Part shown: positions 1 to 7,436 of the stretch, in pieces
How positions within the stretch are numbered: position 1 is the first letter of the stretch
Layout: each line of letters starts with the position of its first letter
Source of the DNA: Rhodocyclaceae bacterium UBA2271
GTDB lineage: Bacteria > Pseudomonadota > Gammaproteobacteria > Burkholderiales > Rhodocyclaceae
Assembly (NCBI GenBank): GCA_002347405.1
Contig: DDXB01000053.1
Span: 157,955-180,325 of the forward strand
Direction of reading: 5' to 3'
Length of the DNA stretch: 22,371 nt
The notes under the pieces: model-generated
Told to the model about the DNA's origin: nothing
The model's input: only the letters and a program-made list of their open reading frames with translations
The model's database searches: none
Program-made: the position numbers and the translations under genes

Positions 1-27
1 AGCCCGACACCCATCCCAACGGCACCC

Positions 28-474
28 TTACAACCACGCCGCATCCCAATGCGGATAATCGCCCGGTCGCGGCACCAAACCGGCACGACAAGGGTTGGCT
101 ACGATATATCGCGCCAACCCACGCACATCTTCGCCATCTCTCACCCCGTGATCGAAATAAGACGGCTGCCACAGTGCTCCAGCACAAGCCCTCGCCACAT
201 TCGCAGCCCGCGCACTCCGTGCCTTGAACACGCGCATCGCTGATGCAAGATCACCCTTGCGCAACACCAGCAACCAGTGCAAATGATCTGGCATCAATAC
301 CCAGGCCAATGATTCAACAAGACCTTCATCATGCAAAGCGCGCATCTGGCAAATCACGATGCGCGCCAAAGAGAAATCCGCAAAAACCGCCACACGCCCA
401 GCAGTGACAGTGGTTATGTTGTAAGCGCGACCGATTTCTGAAAAACGACCAATACGTAAAGCGTTGTAAGTCAT
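28..474 (-). CDS. rayT: REP-associated tyrosine transposase (RAYT)
   Basis: Single-strand DNA transposase of the Y1/HUH superfamily (IS200-like), a family that recognises and spreads REP palindromes. The 148-residue product has the metal-binding HUH motif as HLH (residues 64-66, in MPDHLHWLL). It also has the family C-terminal block WQPSYFDHGVRDGEDVRGLARYIVANPCRAGLV, where Tyr106 is the likely nucleophile. The length is typical of short RAYTs. The frame stays open upstream to 684, but that part only translates REP repeats (a seven-residue unit repeated), so I place the start at the ATG at 474. REP palindromes lie just upstream, and a half-copy (agcccgac) lies downstream at 1-8, which is the usual RAYT/REP arrangement. 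No frameshift is visible, so the gene may be active. Identification as RAYT is secure; activity is inferred. Confidence 0.88.
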   Translation of the reverse strand: MTYNALRIGRFSEIGRAYNITTVTAGRVAVFADFSLARIVICQMRALHDEGLVESLAWVLMPDHLHWLLVLRKGDLASAMRVFKARSARAANVARACAGALWQPSYFDHGVRDGEDVRGLARYIVANPCRAGLVPRPGDYPHWDAAWL

Positions 475-476
475 TT

Positions 477-560
477 GTCGGGTGTGTGGGTTTGATTGTC
501 GGTCTTGCGGGTCTGATCGTCGGGCTTGCGGGTCTGATCGTCGGGCTTGCGGGTCTGATC
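477..560. repeat. Tandem 21-bp REP-derived repeat, four units
   Basis: Units begin at 477, 498, 519 and 540. The last two are identical, the second differs by one base, and the first is degenerate. Each unit starts with the left arm of the adjacent REP palindrome (gtcgggcttgcg) but lacks the right arm. The unit length is a multiple of three and contains no stop, so the rayT frame stays open through it. Confidence 0.85.
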
Positions 561-582
561 GTCGGGCTTGCGCCCGACCTAC
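561..582. repeat. REP palindrome copy A
   Basis: Imperfect palindrome gtcgggcttgcgcccgac followed by ctac. It directly follows the tandem array, and its left arm matches the array unit. Confidence 0.8.
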
Positions 583-646
583 GTTGGGGTAGTGCCGACC
601 TACATAGGCGTGAAACGGGATTCGGTGCCGGCCCAAATTGCGTGAT

Positions 647-668
647 GTAGGTCGGGCGCAAGCCCGAC
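647..668. repeat. REP palindrome copy B
   Basis: gtag followed by gtcgggcgcaagcccgac, a 7-bp stem with a four-base loop. It is in inverted orientation relative to copies A and C, as judged by the position of the gtag/ctac tag. Confidence 0.8.
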
Positions 669-693
669 ACGCCACTGCGGGCATGGCGCATCC

Positions 694-715
694 GTCGGGC
701 TGGCGCCCGACCTAC
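694..715. repeat. REP palindrome copy C
   Basis: gtcgggctggcgcccgac followed by ctac. Same orientation as copy A, with inner-loop substitutions. Copies A, B and C cluster within 155 bp upstream of rayT. Confidence 0.8.
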
Positions 716-812
716 AAAAGTCCGCAGGTTGGGCTAACGTGAAACGCTTCGTCATCAGGGGGGGGCGCTGGGCAGCGCATCACGAAAATCAGGGTGGGGC
801 GTGACGATGGCC

Positions 813-859
813 AAAAAAACAGGGGCCGCACGGCGCGAAGTTGCTCGCCGTGCGGCCCC
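813..859 (-). terminator. Rho-independent terminator of the small secreted protein gene
   Basis: A perfect 14-bp inverted repeat (822-835 with 846-859) has a 10-base loop. Read on the minus strand it is followed at once by a run of seven T (A-run at 813-819 on the plus strand). It ends the transcript that comes from the gene at 886-1209. Confidence 0.9.
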
Positions 860-885
860 CGGATTTAACCGGAAGATTGGCTAAA

Positions 886-1209
886 TCAGCAGCCGGCAGC
901 CTTCTTGAAGGACTTGCTGGTGTTCTTGCCGTCCTTCATGTAACGCGCGCGGATTTCGTCGCCGTTGTTGATCACCTTGGTTTTTAACTTGTCGATGGTC
1001 AGGTCGTCGGTGATGAGGATGGTGACGGCTTCCTTGGTCTTGCCATCGGTGACGACGGCGGTGGCCGATTTGCCATCGGGTGCGATGGTGATGGCGCTCA
1101 CCGGGCCGAGCAGGCGGGCTTCGCCCTGAGCAGCGGCGTTGCCGGCGAAGGCCAGGGTGGAAACAGCCAGGACGGCCGAGAAGATGATTGCGGACAGTTT
1201 GCTTTGCAT
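886..1209 (-). CDS. Small secreted protein of unknown function
   Basis: A 107-residue protein with a clear Sec signal peptide (MQSKLSAIIFSAVLAVSTLAFAGNAAAQ, probable cleavage near residue 27-28). A mature domain of about 80 residues follows, and it should act in the periplasm. The mature part reads like a small beta-rich domain (LLGPVSAITIAPDGKSATAVVTDGK, then EAVTILITDD), ends in a lysine-rich tail, and finishes with a single Cys. It recalls small periplasmic DUF5666-like beta-barrel domains, but I do not recognise a named family. The start is supported by AAGGAG seven bases upstream of the ATG. A strong terminator follows, and a -10-like TATACT lies about 40 bases upstream, so it is probably its own transcription unit even though the porin gene ends only 75 bases upstream on the same strand. 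Confidence 0.8.
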   Translation of the reverse strand: MQSKLSAIIFSAVLAVSTLAFAGNAAAQGEARLLGPVSAITIAPDGKSATAVVTDGKTKEAVTILITDDLTIDKLKTKVINNGDEIRARYMKDGKNTSKSFKKAAGC

Positions 1210-1249
1210 GTGAGACTCCTTATGGTTGGTTCAAGAATTGTCGGCGAGC

Positions 1250-1255
1250 AGTATA
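1250..1255 (-). promoter_or_regulatory. Candidate -10 element for the small secreted protein gene
   Basis: TATACT on the minus strand, about 40 bases upstream of the ATG at 1209, in the short gap after the porin stop codon. No convincing -35 lies 17 bases upstream, so this is only a candidate. Confidence 0.35.
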
Positions 1256-1284
1256 ACTTCTGTCCGCCGGATCAAATACTATGA

Positions 1285-3093
1285 TCAGAACTTGACCTCA
1301 AAAGTTGCATAAATATCTGTAGCACTCTTCAGCGGCGTCGTGGTCATCATATTCATACCATTAACGTCCGAGATAGCGATAGGTTTACCGACCCAGTTGT
1401 TGCTGCCTGTATATTTGAAGTCGTAATACTTCGCACCGAGGCGGAAGAAGGCGCGGGAGGCATTGGAAGAAATCGCCATGCGATCCAGTTCCTGAATTAG
1501 GTAAATTTCATACACATCGCCGCGCGTGCCGTATTTCGACGTCCAGATGTCGTCGGCCGCCGGGGCGAAGGTGATCCAGTTCTTCGAACCCTTGTTGTAC
1601 TCGAAACCGATTTTGGTCTTGGACGGCAGGTCATAGCGCATGCCGAGCGCGATGGCCGTGCCGGTCTTCTTGCTGGGTGCTTCGGGATTGAAGAACTCAC
1701 CCGTCAGCAGACCCTGGAAGCCGAATTGCGCCGAGACATTGTTGTTCGGGTTGGTGCGCGAGAGGCCCCAGTCGGCGAAGACATGCAGGTCGCCGCCTCC
1801 GACGTTCTTGAAGGTGCTCATCGCGCCGATGCCGAACCAGTCGATGTCGCCGAGGTTGATCGAGGGCGCGGTGTTGCCGAAGTAAGTGCCCTTCATCTCC
1901 GGCGCATCGAAGATCTTCATGCCACGGTTCCACTGCATCCAGACGCGCAGCGGGTCGGTGTCGATCGGTACGAGGGCGATGCCGAGCATCGTGGTGTCCT
2001 TGATCGAGTTGCCGGTGCGGCTGAAACCGCTCTCGAAACCAACGCCGTAGCAGATCTTGCCGTAAGCGCCGGGCAGGGCGTCGATTTCCGGTGCATAGCC
2101 GAGCGTCATGCCGTCGAAGGCGTAATCGACCAGCAGGCCGGGCGTGCCGCCATTGCCGGGGCGCGGGTTGTTGGTGCGCAGGTTGTTCGGCGCGCCGCCG
2201 GTGGAGGGACGACGACCGACCGAGAACCACATGTCCTGGTCGGCGATGTTGCTCCAGGTGGCATAGACGCGGTCGACGTTCAGACGGCTGTCGGAGGGCA
2301 CATGGCTGACCGTGCCATCGAAGACGCCGACGCGGTCGGCGAAGAAGGGCGCGGCACCGGAATTGCTGAGGGCCGCGTCGCTCTGCGAGCCGAATACCTT
2401 GTACATCGCCAGCCGCGCATTGACCGAGACATCCTGGGTCGCCTTGGCGCCAAGGTCGAGGGTGAAGCGGTTGGTGTAGAGGGCTGAGTTTTTGGGTTTG
2501 TAGGCGGGGACCGTTTGAGCAAAGGCTGGCAACATGCCTAGCAACCCGCCGGGAGGAGCATTGGCAGCGACAAAGGTTTGTGCCTGTGTAAGGGTTTTCA
2601 CCGCTGCCATGCTTTGGGCAAAATCTACGAAATTAAAAAGTGCACCAGCAGCAGTTGCTTGATCGTTAATATTTCCGCCTGTTAGCGTATTAAGCGTTGC
2701 GATGCTAGTTGGGTGGCCCATTGCTCCCAGTTGCAGAAGATTTTGTGCATATCCAAATGTCGCATTGACATCAGTAAATGTCTTGGTCTCACCCCGCAGC
2801 GAATCAGCACGGAATTGATAGCTGCCGCCGACGGTCAGCCATTTGCTCAGGGACTTGTCTTCCAGGCGCTCGACCTTGCCTTTGAGATCGGCGACGGCGA
2901 CGCTCTCCGACTTGGCGGCGAGGTTGTTGACCTTTTCTTCGCTGGCCTTGACCTGGGCGCGCAGCGTTTCGATCTCGCGCGACAGGGCTTCGAGGCGCTT
3001 CAGCAGGTCGGCATCAGCGGCGCTGGCGACCATCGGCAGGGCCAAACCGGCAATCAAGGTGACGAGCAATTTTTTTCTGAATGTCTGATTCAT
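1285..3093 (-). CDS. DUF3373-type outer-membrane porin-like protein
   Basis: A 602-residue predicted outer-membrane beta-barrel protein. Residues 1-25 are a signal peptide ending in ASA. Residues 27-80 form a heptad-rich coiled coil (LLKRLEALSREIETLRAQVKA). From about residue 85 the sequence alternates in the manner of barrel strands and ends in an aromatic-rich strand with a terminal Phe (IYATFEVKF), the usual C-terminal barrel signature. The block DQDMWFSVGRRPSTGGAPNNLR fits my memory of the DUF3373 family (putative porins); that assignment is from memory and is not verified. The start is supported by AGGAGAAG just upstream. DNA coding for about residues 100-200 (2490-2800) is visibly richer in AT than the rest of the gene, which suggests a variable or acquired loop region. 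Substrate unknown; the phosphate-rich neighbourhood makes an anion or phosphate role tempting but unproven. Confidence 0.78.
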   Translation of the reverse strand: MNQTFRKKLLVTLIAGLALPMVASAADADLLKRLEALSREIETLRAQVKASEEKVNNLAAKSESVAVADLKGKVERLEDKSLSKWLTVGGSYQFRADSLRGETKTFTDVNATFGYAQNLLQLGAMGHPTSIATLNTLTGGNINDQATAAGALFNFVDFAQSMAAVKTLTQAQTFVAANAPPGGLLGMLPAFAQTVPAYKPKNSALYTNRFTLDLGAKATQDVSVNARLAMYKVFGSQSDAALSNSGAAPFFADRVGVFDGTVSHVPSDSRLNVDRVYATWSNIADQDMWFSVGRRPSTGGAPNNLRTNNPRPGNGGTPGLLVDYAFDGMTLGYAPEIDALPGAYGKICYGVGFESGFSRTGNSIKDTTMLGIALVPIDTDPLRVWMQWNRGMKIFDAPEMKGTYFGNTAPSINLGDIDWFGIGAMSTFKNVGGGDLHVFADWGLSRTNPNNNVSAQFGFQGLLTGEFFNPEAPSKKTGTAIALGMRYDLPSKTKIGFEYNKGSKNWITFAPAADDIWTSKYGTRGDVYEIYLIQELDRMAISSNASRAFFRLGAKYYDFKYTGSNNWVGKPIAISDVNGMNMMTTTPLKSATDIYATFEVKF

Positions 3094-3619
3094 GACTTCT
3101 CCTAGGAATTTACTGCGGCATTACAACTTGTTCCGAAGCCCGGCGCGCACGATCTAACACATTGAAAATACAATTAGAAAACACATTTCTCAGTGAAAGG
3201 GCCAGAGGCTGTGCGACGCATGCGGATGATGTAACTAATGGGATATGCACAGCCAGGCAAATTACTCCCCTCCAGACAGTAAGTGAATAAAAATATTCTA
3301 ATATTGATATATGTGTAAATAATTCTATTCTTGGCATGAGGAACGTCGGCGAGGACGGGATGAAATGCCCCTCATGGGGTACTGTGCGGGATTTCGGCCT
3401 GATTCCAGAAGGATCAGGCCATAGGGCGAGTTACCGTGACACCGTCTATCTCGTCATGCCGGCGTAGGCCGGTATCCAGAAGCAAACCACTGGATTCCGG
3501 GTCAAGCCCGGAATGACGGGTTTAATGACAAAGAGTGGCGGTTATTGCGATTACCGTAAAACCGGTAGTGCATATGGGGGAGGTAAAGCAGGGCTGGTTG
3601 CCCGGGGTTCATCCCTGCA
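3094..3619. other. Intergenic gap between pit and the porin gene
   Basis: These 526 bases hold no gene I can support. The part from 3119 to 3340 is AT-rich and should carry the porin promoter on the minus strand, but I cannot fix -35/-10 boxes or a Pho box there. The part from 3452 to 3520 is the double-hairpin repeat listed separately. A 75-codon open frame on the minus strand (3110-3337) lacks a ribosome site and protein-like composition. Confidence 0.6.
3452..3520. repeat. Double-hairpin intergenic repeat (MITE/REP-like)
   Basis: The outer arms cgtcat and atgacg pair, and so do tccag and ctgga. Each half can also fold alone: ccggcgtaggccgg on the left and the perfect ttccgggtcaagcccggaa on the right. 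The layout resembles the common dispersed proteobacterial intergenic repeat containing ctggattccgggtcaagc. It sits downstream of pit on the minus strand. Confidence 0.75.
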
Positions 3620-5203
3620 TCAAGGCAACATCGCCCCGCGAATGGCAAAGTAGAACAATGCGCCAAGCAAAGCCGAGGCCGGCACGGTAATGATCCAGGC
3701 CGCCGCGATCTTCAGCAGTTGCGAGCGCTTGACCAGTTCCTTGCGATACACCTTGCGCAGGCCCTTGCGTTCCTGGGACGAAAACAGTTCTGGGTTTTCG
3801 CGGGCCTTGGCTTCGCGCTTCAGCACTTCGAGCATGTTGCCCTTTTCGTGGATCGTCGCCTTGTCGAAGCGTTGCAGGAAGGCTTCGATGGCTGCCTGGT
3901 CGCCCGCCGGGTGGTGCGACTGAATTTCCTCGACCATGCGCGCGTAATTCGACTTGAGAAACTCGCGCAGGAAGCCCACGCCAAACACGCCGCCGACGGC
4001 GATATGGGTCGAACTGACGGGCAGGCCGAGCTGGCTGGCGATGATGACGGTGATGGTGGCCGCCATGGCGATGCAGAATGCGCGAATCTGGTCCAGCTCG
4101 GTGATTTCCGAGCCAACGGTGCGGATCAGCCTGGGGCCGAACAGGGCGAGGCCGACGGCGATGCCGATGGCGCCGATCATCATCACCCACAGCGGTATGT
4201 GCGCCGATCTTTCGATGCTGCCGCTGCCCAGCACGTCGGCGATTGCGGCCAGCGGGCCGATCGCGTTGGCCACGTCGTTGGCGCCATGGGCGAAGCTGAG
4301 CAGGGCGGCGGCAAAGATCAGCGGCACGGTGAACATGGTGTTGACCCGGGGTTTGTCGGCGTTGGCGGCGGTGTCGCCGACGCGCGATTGCCGCTCGACG
4401 CGCGGTTTCACCAGCCAGAAAACGACGACAGCCACCGCCAGGCCGGTCAGGGCGGCGGTGGCAAAGTTCACATTGAGGACGGCCCTGACGCCTTTCAGCA
4501 TCAGGTAGGTGGTGAAGGCCCAGGCCATGAAGGCCACCAGCAGGGGAACGACCCGTCGGGCGGCCGCCATCATGTCGTTCTGGTAGGTAACGCTGCGCTT
4601 GATGAGGTAAAGAAAGGCGGCCGCGACAATGCCGCCCAAGAGGGGCGAAATTACCCAACTGGCGGCGATGTAGCCCATCGTGCCCCAGTTGGCCACCCCC
4701 CAGCCGCCAGCGGCCACGCCGGCACCGAGCACGCCGCCGACGATGGAATGCGTTGTCGACACGGGCGCGCCGACGGCGGTGGCGATGTTGAGCCAGATCG
4801 CGCCGGCCAGCAGCGCGGCCATCATCAGCCAGACGAAAACATCGGCGTTGGCCACGCTGTCCTGGCTGATGATGCCGCCACGAATCGTCTGCACCACGTC
4901 ACCGCCGGCGATCAGCGCCCCCGCGGCCTCACAAACTGCCGCAATGAACAGGGCGCCGGTCATGGTCAGCGCCCGCGAGCCGACCGCCGGACCGACGTTG
5001 TTGGCAACATCGTTGGCGCCGATGTTGATGGCCATGTAGCCGCCGATCACGGTGGCCATGATCAGCAGAAAGCTGCCGCCGCCGCGTGCCCAGGCGTAGA
5101 ACATGACGCCGATGATGAACAGCAACGCGATGCCAAAGCGGAGCATCTCGCGACGCGTCTTGAGCGTGGCGCGTTCGATATCGTTGAGATTGGTGAGTTC
5201 CAT
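3620..5203 (-). CDS. pit: Inorganic phosphate permease, PiT family
   Basis: Inner-membrane low-affinity transporter that takes up phosphate (as metal-phosphate in the characterised bacterial members) with cations. The 527-residue protein carries the duplicated family signature GANDVAN at residues 62-68 and 307-313. Each is followed by a STTH/SSTH membrane segment (VSTTHSIVGG near 149, VSSTHIAVGG near 396). About ten to twelve hydrophobic segments are visible, with a hydrophilic cytoplasmic loop at about 415-498. It is slightly longer than E. coli PitA (499). No strong Shine-Dalgarno precedes the ATG; an extended -10-like TGCGATAAT lies about 28 bases upstream. There is no phoU-like partner next to it. 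An 87-bp degraded copy of its 5' part lies beyond the pst operon at 14104. Family certain; exact ion coupling inferred. Confidence 0.95.
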   Translation of the reverse strand: MELTNLNDIERATLKTRREMLRFGIALLFIIGVMFYAWARGGGSFLLIMATVIGGYMAINIGANDVANNVGPAVGSRALTMTGALFIAAVCEAAGALIAGGDVVQTIRGGIISQDSVANADVFVWLMMAALLAGAIWLNIATAVGAPVSTTHSIVGGVLGAGVAAGGWGVANWGTMGYIAASWVISPLLGGIVAAAFLYLIKRSVTYQNDMMAAARRVVPLLVAFMAWAFTTYLMLKGVRAVLNVNFATAALTGLAVAVVVFWLVKPRVERQSRVGDTAANADKPRVNTMFTVPLIFAAALLSFAHGANDVANAIGPLAAIADVLGSGSIERSAHIPLWVMMIGAIGIAVGLALFGPRLIRTVGSEITELDQIRAFCIAMAATITVIIASQLGLPVSSTHIAVGGVFGVGFLREFLKSNYARMVEEIQSHHPAGDQAAIEAFLQRFDKATIHEKGNMLEVLKREAKARENPELFSSQERKGLRKVYRKELVKRSQLLKIAAAWIITVPASALLGALFYFAIRGAMLP

Positions 5204-5230
5204 GGTCTATGGGAGAAAAAAATTGCGAGG

Positions 5231-5239
5231 ATTATCGCA
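5231..5239 (-). promoter_or_regulatory. Candidate extended -10 promoter of pit
   Basis: TGCGATAAT on the minus strand, about 28 bases upstream of the pit ATG. The -35 region is poor, as expected for an extended -10 promoter. Transcription would start about 20 bases before the ATG. Confidence 0.35.
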
Positions 5240-5297
5240 CCCTATCGTCGGCAGGCTTATCGGTGGGGTGAATTCCGCGCCGCTCGACGATGTCGGG

Positions 5298-5315
5298 ATG
5301 TCAATGCGCTGTAAC
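5298..5315 (+). promoter_or_regulatory. Weak Pho-box-like site upstream of the DUF3422 gene
   Basis: ATGTCAATGCGCTGTAAC has two 11-bp-spaced half-sites (TGTCA and CTGTAAC). The second half is identical to that of the strong pstS Pho box. The middle bases fit poorly and no good -10 lies about 10 bases downstream, so PhoB control of this gene is only a possibility. Confidence 0.3.
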
Positions 5316-5410
5316 ATTGAATTGCCAGGCTTCGTCTGCTTTCTTTTTCAAAGCATCATCCAGGAAAACGCTTCTCACATCATTGTTGCCCAAGATTGAC
5401 AGGGGATAAC

Positions 5411-6736
5411 ATGCACGCCAGATTGCACGCCCGATTGAAATTGGCCGGACTCGATGAGCATCCGCTGCGTGAGCGTTTGAACAGCGAGTTTCACGCCCAT
5501 TTACCGATTCCCCTGAGTAGTCCGCTGATCGTTTCGCATCTCGCCTTCAAACATGAAGGTTTGACCGAGCAGGATGAGCGCGACAATCTCGCGCGTTTGT
5601 GCCAATCCTGCGTCTGTCAGTCGGTTGAAAGCTCGGATACGCACCTGGTGCTCGACGCCGGCAGTTTTCGCCTGCGCTGGGAGTTGCATACCGAGTTTTC
5701 GAGCTACACTTTTTCCCGGCCATTGGTGGTCGGCGAGCCGTTCAACCCGGATTCAACGGCGCTCGAGGCCGTTGTGCCTTCGTTCCTGGCGGCGATTCCC
5801 GGGCAGTTGATTGTCGCGACGCATGTCGAACTGCGCTCGACGGCGGAGATGTCGCCGGAAGCGGTGATCGCCGGTTTTCCGCCGAGCGGGCGTCAGATGG
5901 TGGCCGTTCAGGTGGGCGCAGGTGCGGCGTGGGTGTTTACGGACTTCATGTTCGACAACGGCTTTTCGCACTTTCTCGTGCTCGATGCCTCGATGACACA
6001 ACGTCAGGCGGGACGCGCGGTTCTGCGTCTGCTGGAAATCGAGACCTATCGCATGATGGCCTTGCTCGGTTTGCCGGTTGCCAAGGAGGTGGGCCGCTGG
6101 TTGGGCGGTGCTGAACAGGAGTTGGCCGATCTGATGGATCAGATCGGCCAGGCACGTTCGCCGGAGGACGAGCGCGCGGTGTTGGCCAGCCTGGCGAAGC
6201 TGGCCGCGGAGGTCGAACATTCGGTGGCGCGCACCACCTTTCGTTTTGGCGCCGCCCGCGCTTATCACCGTCTGGTCATGCAACGTATCGAGGATTTGCG
6301 CGAGCTGCGCATCCCGGGCTTTCCGACGCTCAACGAATTCATGCAGCGGCGTCTGCTGCCGGCGATGGATACCTGCGCGGCCATGGCGCGGCGGCAAGAC
6401 GACTTGTCAGGCCGCGTAGCGCGCAACAGTCAGTTGCTGCGCACCCGCGTCGATATCGAGATTGAAAAACAAAACCATGAGTTGCTGGCCCAGATGAACA
6501 ATCGCGCCAAGCTGCAGTTGCGCTTGCAGGAAACGGTCGAGGGCCTTTCGGTCGTCGCCATCACCTACTACGGATCGCAGTTGGTGCACTATCTGGTCAA
6601 GGGGGGGCAGCATCTGCTTCCCGGCTGGTCGCCCGAGATTGTCACCGCTGCGTCGATTCCGCTGATTGCGCTGCTCGCGCTGTTCGGCATCAAGCGCATG
6701 CGCAAGTCGCTCTCCGAGGATGCGGCTACCCAGTAG
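5411..6736 (+). CDS. DUF3422 family membrane-anchored protein
   Basis: A 441-residue protein of the DUF3422 family, described as predicted membrane-anchored and of unknown function. The N-terminus has the family opening (HPLRERLNSEFHAHLPIPLSSPLIVSHLAF). The middle is a long helical domain (about residues 240-380). Two hydrophobic stretches near the C-terminus (GLSVVAITYYGSQLVHYLV and TAASIPLIALLALFGI) would anchor it to the inner membrane with a short basic tail. I chose the ATG at 5411 because AGGGG sits five bases ahead; the upstream TTG at 5396 has no such site. It diverges from pit across a gap of about 200 bp with a weak Pho-box-like sequence. The function is not established, and the phosphate context is only suggestive. 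Confidence 0.85.
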   Translation: MHARLHARLKLAGLDEHPLRERLNSEFHAHLPIPLSSPLIVSHLAFKHEGLTEQDERDNLARLCQSCVCQSVESSDTHLVLDAGSFRLRWELHTEFSSYTFSRPLVVGEPFNPDSTALEAVVPSFLAAIPGQLIVATHVELRSTAEMSPEAVIAGFPPSGRQMVAVQVGAGAAWVFTDFMFDNGFSHFLVLDASMTQRQAGRAVLRLLEIETYRMMALLGLPVAKEVGRWLGGAEQELADLMDQIGQARSPEDERAVLASLAKLAAEVEHSVARTTFRFGAARAYHRLVMQRIEDLRELRIPGFPTLNEFMQRRLLPAMDTCAAMARRQDDLSGRVARNSQLLRTRVDIEIEKQNHELLAQMNNRAKLQLRLQETVEGLSVVAITYYGSQLVHYLVKGGQHLLPGWSPEIVTAASIPLIALLALFGIKRMRKSLSEDAATQ

Positions 6737-6751
6737 GCGTCCTCGGCCACG

Positions 6752-6830
6752 CACGAAGTGCCGCGCGTAGTGCGGAGCGATGTGGATGTATTCGTACAGC
6801 TCCTCGTCATGGTTGCACGGGGTGAAAAGG
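6752..6830 (-). pseudogene. Fused relic of plcP-like and olsB-like genes
   Basis: Reading the minus strand in one frame gives PCNHDEELYEYIHI followed directly by APHYARHFVRG. The first part matches residues 80-93 of the PlcP-like protein in this window (PGNHDEALREYIDM); the second matches the C-terminus of the OlsB-like protein (TPRYARHFMPG). At DNA level, positions 6780-6827 resemble 15688-15735 at about 83 percent, and 6752-6779 resemble the olsB 3' end at 22 of 28 bases. This looks like the scar of a second plcP-olsB pair, in the same gene order, with everything between deleted. There is no start or ribosome site. Confidence 0.7.
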
Positions 6831-6898
6831 GCTGCGTTATCCGTGCCTCATGGGGTAAAGGATCAGCCGGACCTGTGCGTACCCTGGCTGTGGTGGCA

Positions 6899-7286
6899 CA
6901 TGCTGTGATCAACGACGAGGCTTTCAGCGCCAGCCCCAAGCCGGTTGCCGGCCCGCATGTGCTGGAGAAAATGTTGCAAAGCATCCCGCCGATCGTGCCG
7001 GAATCTTCTGCGGAAGAGGTTTTTGCCCTGTTCGAGGGCAACCTGGAAATGCGTGCCGTTGCTATTGTCAGGGAAGGCATGCCGATTGGCATGATTGCGC
7101 GTCACGAGATAGTCGACAACATGGCGCGCCCTCATCGCCTTATTCATCAGCCATATCGGTGTCACCGAGGCCATGCCGGGCATGTTTCGCACAGGTCTCG
7201 AAGTCTCGGTGGTTGCCGCCGAGGTCAAGAAAAAATTCAAGGGAATCATGGTTAACAGCCTCTATGTGAATCAGCGTGTCTATTGA
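6899..7286 (+). pseudogene. Relic with a CBS-domain fragment and a second unrecognised frame
   Basis: One frame (about 6899-7139) encodes VVAHAVINDEAF and then a CBS-like domain: IPPIVPESSAEEVFALFEGNLEMRAVAIVREGMPIGMIARHEIVDNMARPHR. This resembles CBS domains found at the start of some GGDEF/EAL signalling proteins. The protein character then moves to another frame. From 7113 to the stop at 7284-7286 that frame reads ALIALFISHIGVTEAMPGMFRTGLEVSVVAAEVKKKFKGIMVNSLYVNQRVY, which looks like real coding sequence but which I do not recognise. No ribosome site precedes either part. The likely history is two gene fragments joined, or one gene broken by a frameshift. It ends 20 bases before the pstS Pho box. 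Confidence 0.6.
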
Positions 7287-7305
7287 TCCCTTCTGAATGC
7301 GGTGG

Positions 7306-7339
7306 CTGTCACAAGCCTGTAACAAGGCATCGATACGAT
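7306..7339 (+). promoter_or_regulatory. Pho box and -10 element of the pst operon
   Basis: CTGTCACAAGCCTGTAAC (7306-7323) matches the PhoB consensus of two CTGTCA half-sites 11 bases apart at most positions. A -10-like TACGAT (7334-7339) begins ten bases after the box, the spacing known for E. coli Pho promoters, where the box replaces the -35. Transcription would start near 7346, giving a leader of about 90 bases before pstS. Confidence 0.85.
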
Positions 7340-7436
7340 GGCCAGCAGTTCCCCCAAGCTGCAAATTATCCGTTGCAACCCGAGTGATTTTGGTTTTGTT
7401 TTGTCAATTTTGACCTGTCGAAGAAGGAGTACCCAT

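Noticed and set aside
477..560. Possible CRISPR array (regular short repeats)
   Set aside because: The 21-bp units are directly adjacent with no spacers, and they match arms of the neighbouring REP palindromes.
1726..2487. A 253-codon plus-strand frame opposite the porin gene
   Set aside because: Antisense shadow with Arg/Asp/Val-rich composition, no ribosome site and no domain signs.
3110..3337. A 75-codon minus-strand frame upstream of the porin gene
   Set aside because: No ribosome site, no recognisable domain, and it lies in AT-rich sequence that should hold the porin promoter.
3719..5314. A 531-codon open frame on the plus strand opposite pit
   Set aside because: Its product is rich in Asp, Gly, His and Gln with no hydrophobic or domain pattern, as expected for the antisense of a GC-rich membrane protein gene. 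The minus strand encodes an unmistakable PiT permease.
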